This document shows positions 63,257-64,000 of a stretch of DNA of 64,000 bases, in pieces; the stretch's first letter is position 1; each line of letters starts with the position of its first letter. The stretch comes from Sulfitobacter sp. F26169L. GTDB lineage: Bacteria; Pseudomonadota; Alphaproteobacteria; Rhodobacterales; Rhodobacteraceae. The notes under the pieces were generated by a model. It had not been told where the DNA came from. It made no database searches and saw nothing but the letters and a program-made list of their open reading frames with translations. The stretch is from positions 441,501-505,500 of the forward strand of contig NZ_JAPMLP010000002.1 in NCBI RefSeq assembly GCF_026410285.1, written 5' to 3'. The translations under genes were made by a program, and so were the position numbers.

Positions 63257-64000
63257 GTGGATAAACGTCTGCTATCATTCGGCCACGGCTACAGCGCGCG
63301 CGCATTGGCTGCACGATTGGTGCCAGAAGGCTGGCATATTGTGGGAACAACCCGCAGCGCCGCGAAGCTGGACGGGATCGCCGCAACTGGTGTAGAGCCA
63401 TTTCTTTGGCCTGATGACGATCCTACCGATTTGATCGAAGAGTTCCCCAATATTCTTGTCTCGGCAAGTCCGGGGCCGGACGGTGATCCGGTTCTGGCTG
63501 CGCTAGGGTCAGTATTTGAACGATCTGCATCTGACATGCGCTGGGTCGGATATCTTTCCACCACCGGTGTTTATGGTGACCACAAAGGCCGCTGGGTGGA
63601 CGAGCAAACGCCGCTAACGCCGACAACCAGACGCGGTCAGGCGCGGGTGGAGGCCGAGGCGGCATGGCGCGAGATACCTGATCTGCCGTTACACATATTC
63701 AGGCTTGCCGGAATATACGGACCCGAGCGCGGCCCATTCGAAAAGGTGCGCAATGGCACCGCGCGACGCATCATCAAAGAGGGTCAGGTTTTCAGCCGGA
63801 TTCATGTAGATGATATCGCACTTGCCTTGGAGCTTTCCCTGCAGACCCCCGATGCCGGCGCTATTTATAATGTATGTGATGATGATCCCGCCCCGCCAGA
63901 AGACGTAATCGGCCATGCTGCGCGTCTGCTGGGTGTCCCGATTCCCCCCGGGATTCCGTTCGAGACGGCTGAAATGACCCCCATGGCACGCAGCTTTTAC
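63257..64000 (+). CDS. SDR-type NAD(P)-dependent epimerase/reductase (3' end outside window)
   Basis: A frame of at least 248 codons, starting GTG at 63257 after gagggag and open to the window end. The start MDKRLLSFGHGYSARALAAR has a dinucleotide-binding fold, with LSTTGVYGDHKGRWV and the SDR-like LHIFRLAGIYGPERGPFEKV, then IHVDDIALALELSL, as in YeeZ-like atypical SDRs. The typical YxxxK is not evident (the position after VYGD differs), so catalytic activity is unclear. It lies after the EPS terminator and is likely a separate unit. Confidence 0.8.
   Translation, partial: MDKRLLSFGHGYSARALAARLVPEGWHIVGTTRSAAKLDGIAATGVEPFLWPDDDPTDLIEEFPNILVSASPGPDGDPVLAALGSVFERSASDMRWVGYLSTTGVYGDHKGRWVDEQTPLTPTTRRGQARVEAEAAWREIPDLPLHIFRLAGIYGPERGPFEKVRNGTARRIIKEGQVFSRIHVDDIALALELSLQTPDAGAIYNVCDDDPAPPEDVIGHAARLLGVPIPPGIPFETAEMTPMARSFY

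Noticed and set aside
1..64000. CRISPR arrays, rRNA, phage or transposon modules
   Set aside because: No regularly spaced repeats, rRNA segments, integrase, transposase or terminal repeats of an insertion sequence were seen.

Overview
The window looks like a chromosomal segment of an alphaproteobacterium of the Rhodobacteraceae, probably the marine Roseobacter group. This is inferred from gene content and order, not from a database search: the rnd-lptC-lptA-lptB block, two TRAP transporter systems, a gltD/gltB locus, a Hint-domain protein, YjbH/YjbF exopolysaccharide genes and a PaaX-type regulator. Genes are dense, GC is moderately high, and many neighbours share ATGA or TGATG stop/start overlaps. 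I saw no rRNA, CRISPR array, phage block, transposase or integrase.

Layout. 1-2125 (minus): RNase D and the LPS transport genes lptC, lptA and lptB (lptB runs off the left edge). 2173-7109 (minus): a tightly overlapped catabolic operon with a flavin-reductase-like protein, a hydantoin racemase family protein, two amidohydrolases and a PaaX-like repressor, probably for opening an N-heterocyclic or cyclic amide compound. 7833-17382 (minus): a tripartite TRAP transporter, a fused indolepyruvate-type 2-oxoacid:ferredoxin oxidoreductase and a gentisate ring-cleavage set (fumarylpyruvate hydrolase, GST-type maleylpyruvate isomerase, gentisate 1,2-dioxygenase and a second, mycothiol-type isomerase-like protein). 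Divergent from it at 17571-19030 are an aryl-CoA thioesterase and two overlapping MarR regulators. 19032-24103: an FMN-dependent alpha-hydroxy acid dehydrogenase, an IclR regulator and a second TRAP transporter.

24104-24656 is poor in genes and ends in a tRNA-Leu(CAG). 24824-36731 is mostly housekeeping: an NDUFA9-like reductase with uppP, gltD, a GFA protein inside the glt locus, gltB, a degenerate Hint protein, mtgA, a GST and queG. 36798-42966 holds a lone hydantoinase/oxoprolinase, msrA-msrB divergent from a periplasmic glutathione peroxidase, an EamA exporter, a GAF histidine kinase and HU. 43102-47182 (minus) is a purine operon, ade - SUKH-like gene - amn, which would convert AMP to adenine and then hypoxanthine. 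47234-53696 encodes a VOC protein and an acyl-CoA oriented set (class II aldolase, membrane fatty acid hydroxylase/sterol desaturase, acyl-CoA dehydrogenase, NDP-forming acyl-CoA ligase, CaiD-like hydratase), split by an intergenic 21-bp inverted repeat. 53772-63147 is a polysaccharide locus (glycosyltransferase, Wza-like exporter, epimerase, initiating sugar transferase, CapD/WbpM-like dehydratase, YjbH, YjbF, YjbE-like). It closes with a strong terminator, followed by a partial SDR gene at the right edge.

Points most worth attention: several enzymes have lost or changed diagnostic active-site residues (an amidohydrolase without HxH, a Hint protein without Cys or His, a mycothiol-type isomerase with His to Cys, an acyl-CoA dehydrogenase with Asp for Glu), the gentisate operon encodes two unrelated isomerase types, and a SUKH-like gene sits between the two purine enzymes. 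No single locus here is clearly a new system. The two catabolic operons and the ade-SUKH-amn operon are the best candidates for undescribed biochemistry.
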